DNA from: Flavobacteriaceae bacterium CG2_30_34_30
GTDB lineage: Bacteria; Bacteroidota; Bacteroidia; Flavobacteriales; Flavobacteriaceae
NCBI GenBank assembly: GCA_001873105.1
Contig: MNYN01000027.1
Coordinates: forward strand, 1-34,149
Length of the DNA: 34,149 nt
Direction: 5' to 3'
Shown here in pieces: positions 33,910 to 34,149 of this stretch; position 1 is the stretch's first letter; every line of letters begins with the position of its first letter. Position numbers and translations under genes: made by a program. A model generated the notes under the pieces. The model searched no databases, had not been told where the DNA came from, and was given only the letters and a program-made list of their open reading frames with translations.

Positions 33910-34041
33910 GCACAACGTTTTGCAGCTACCCGAAGGTGGCGATTTCGAAGCACTTCACTGTCAACCAAGCAGAAACTTTGATAGAAGCACAAAGCTTGAT
34001 TTAACCACTGAACCGCCACTTTTGGGTAGGTGCTGTTGTGC
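33910..34041. repeat. 132-nt imperfect hairpin, attC-like
   Basis: Ends GCACAAC (33910-33916) and GTTGTGC (34035-34041) are complementary. Further inwards CTACCC (33926-33931) pairs with GGGTAG (34024-34029), TGGCG (33937-33941) with CGCCA (34014-34018), TTCA (33954-33957) with TGAA (34009-34012), and CTTTG (33976-33980) with CAAAG (33990-33994) near the tip, with mismatched spacers between. This is the layout of integron attC sites (short conserved ends, bulged stem), though the ends differ by one base from the RYYYAAC/GTTRRRY consensus. Confidence 0.6.
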
Positions 34042-34149
34042 GTTCGGTGTTCTTTTTTCTTCTCGGTTTTCATTGTCGTTTCGGTCTTGCGTTGGCTTTG
34101 TAAGCTCTTTTAAAAGCTTTGGTCGAGCGTTGGCTGGTGCGGCTTTTAA
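34042..34149. other. Right-hand tail of the window
   Basis: No gene I can support. A reverse frame is open from the window edge to a TGA at 33961-33963, through the hairpin, coding for a Lys/Arg/Glu/Asn-rich peptide; it could be the end of a next cassette gene but has no recognisable family. GCGTTGGCT occurs twice (34089-34097 and 34127-34135), and AAGCT/AGCTT (34102-34106 and 34115-34119) forms a small palindrome between the copies. Confidence 0.3.

Overview
The window is about 34 kb of low-GC chromosome from a member of Bacteroidota, almost certainly family Flavobacteriaceae. The evidence is the gliding lipoprotein gene gldH next to a PSP1/RicT gene and a class A penicillin-binding protein, a protein with a type IX secretion (T9SS) C-terminal sorting domain, an HU-CCDC81/SPOR protein, an atpB-E-F-H-A-G cluster without atpD/atpC, and promoters of the Bacteroidota type (TTG, 19-20 nt, TAnnTTTG). 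Most of it is housekeeping DNA. The two ends are accessory: an RHS-core fragment at the extreme left, and a cassette-like patch right of 31.6 kb.

Layout. 1-110: fragment of an RHS-repeat core. 369-479: a possible 36-codon ORF followed by a terminator. 668-6218: a leftward operon ricT - gldH - PBP1A - scoA - scoB (cell surface and gliding, then ketone-body CoA transferase). 6301-9137: a leftward operon trhO - trhP - ferredoxin, which brings together the two known enzymes for 5-hydroxyuridine at tRNA position 34. 9310-9472: a 163-bp element with 20-bp perfect terminal inverted repeats. 9706-12895: recA, then an ECF sigma factor and a putative anti-sigma/beta-barrel fusion. 13003-14798: plsC and trpS, divergent. 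14862-17062: a T9SS cargo protein and dprA, leftward. 17170-18670: HU-SPOR protein and acyl-CoA thioesterase, rightward. 18673-25034: a tight leftward envelope operon: flippase, dut, sugar-phosphate nucleotidyltransferase, TPR protein, DUF4292 (LolB-like) lipoprotein, EnvC-like protein. 25093-26275: a lipoprotein and a small outer-membrane barrel. 26426-31620: the leftward ATP synthase operon with a clear promoter.

31.6-34.15 kb is a mosaic of single-gene cassettes: an STM3941-family membrane protein, an IS1182-type transposase remnant, and a HigBA-like toxin-antitoxin pair whose toxin has an in-frame stop. Short TTGTGC/GCACAA motifs lie at the junctions, and a 132-nt imperfect hairpin with GCACAAC/GTTGTGC ends resembles an integron attC site. 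No integrase is visible in the window.

The points most worth following are: the paralogous C-terminal domain shared by TrhO and TrhP; an apparently rewritten atpG 3' end, where a 53-bp tandem duplication plus a one-base deletion extends the gamma subunit by about 35 residues and yet ends on the family's usual last residues; 7-bp-periodic repeats just upstream of two start codons; the cassette hairpin; and the 163-bp inverted-repeat element. All functions are assigned by reading the sequences by eye; no database search was run.
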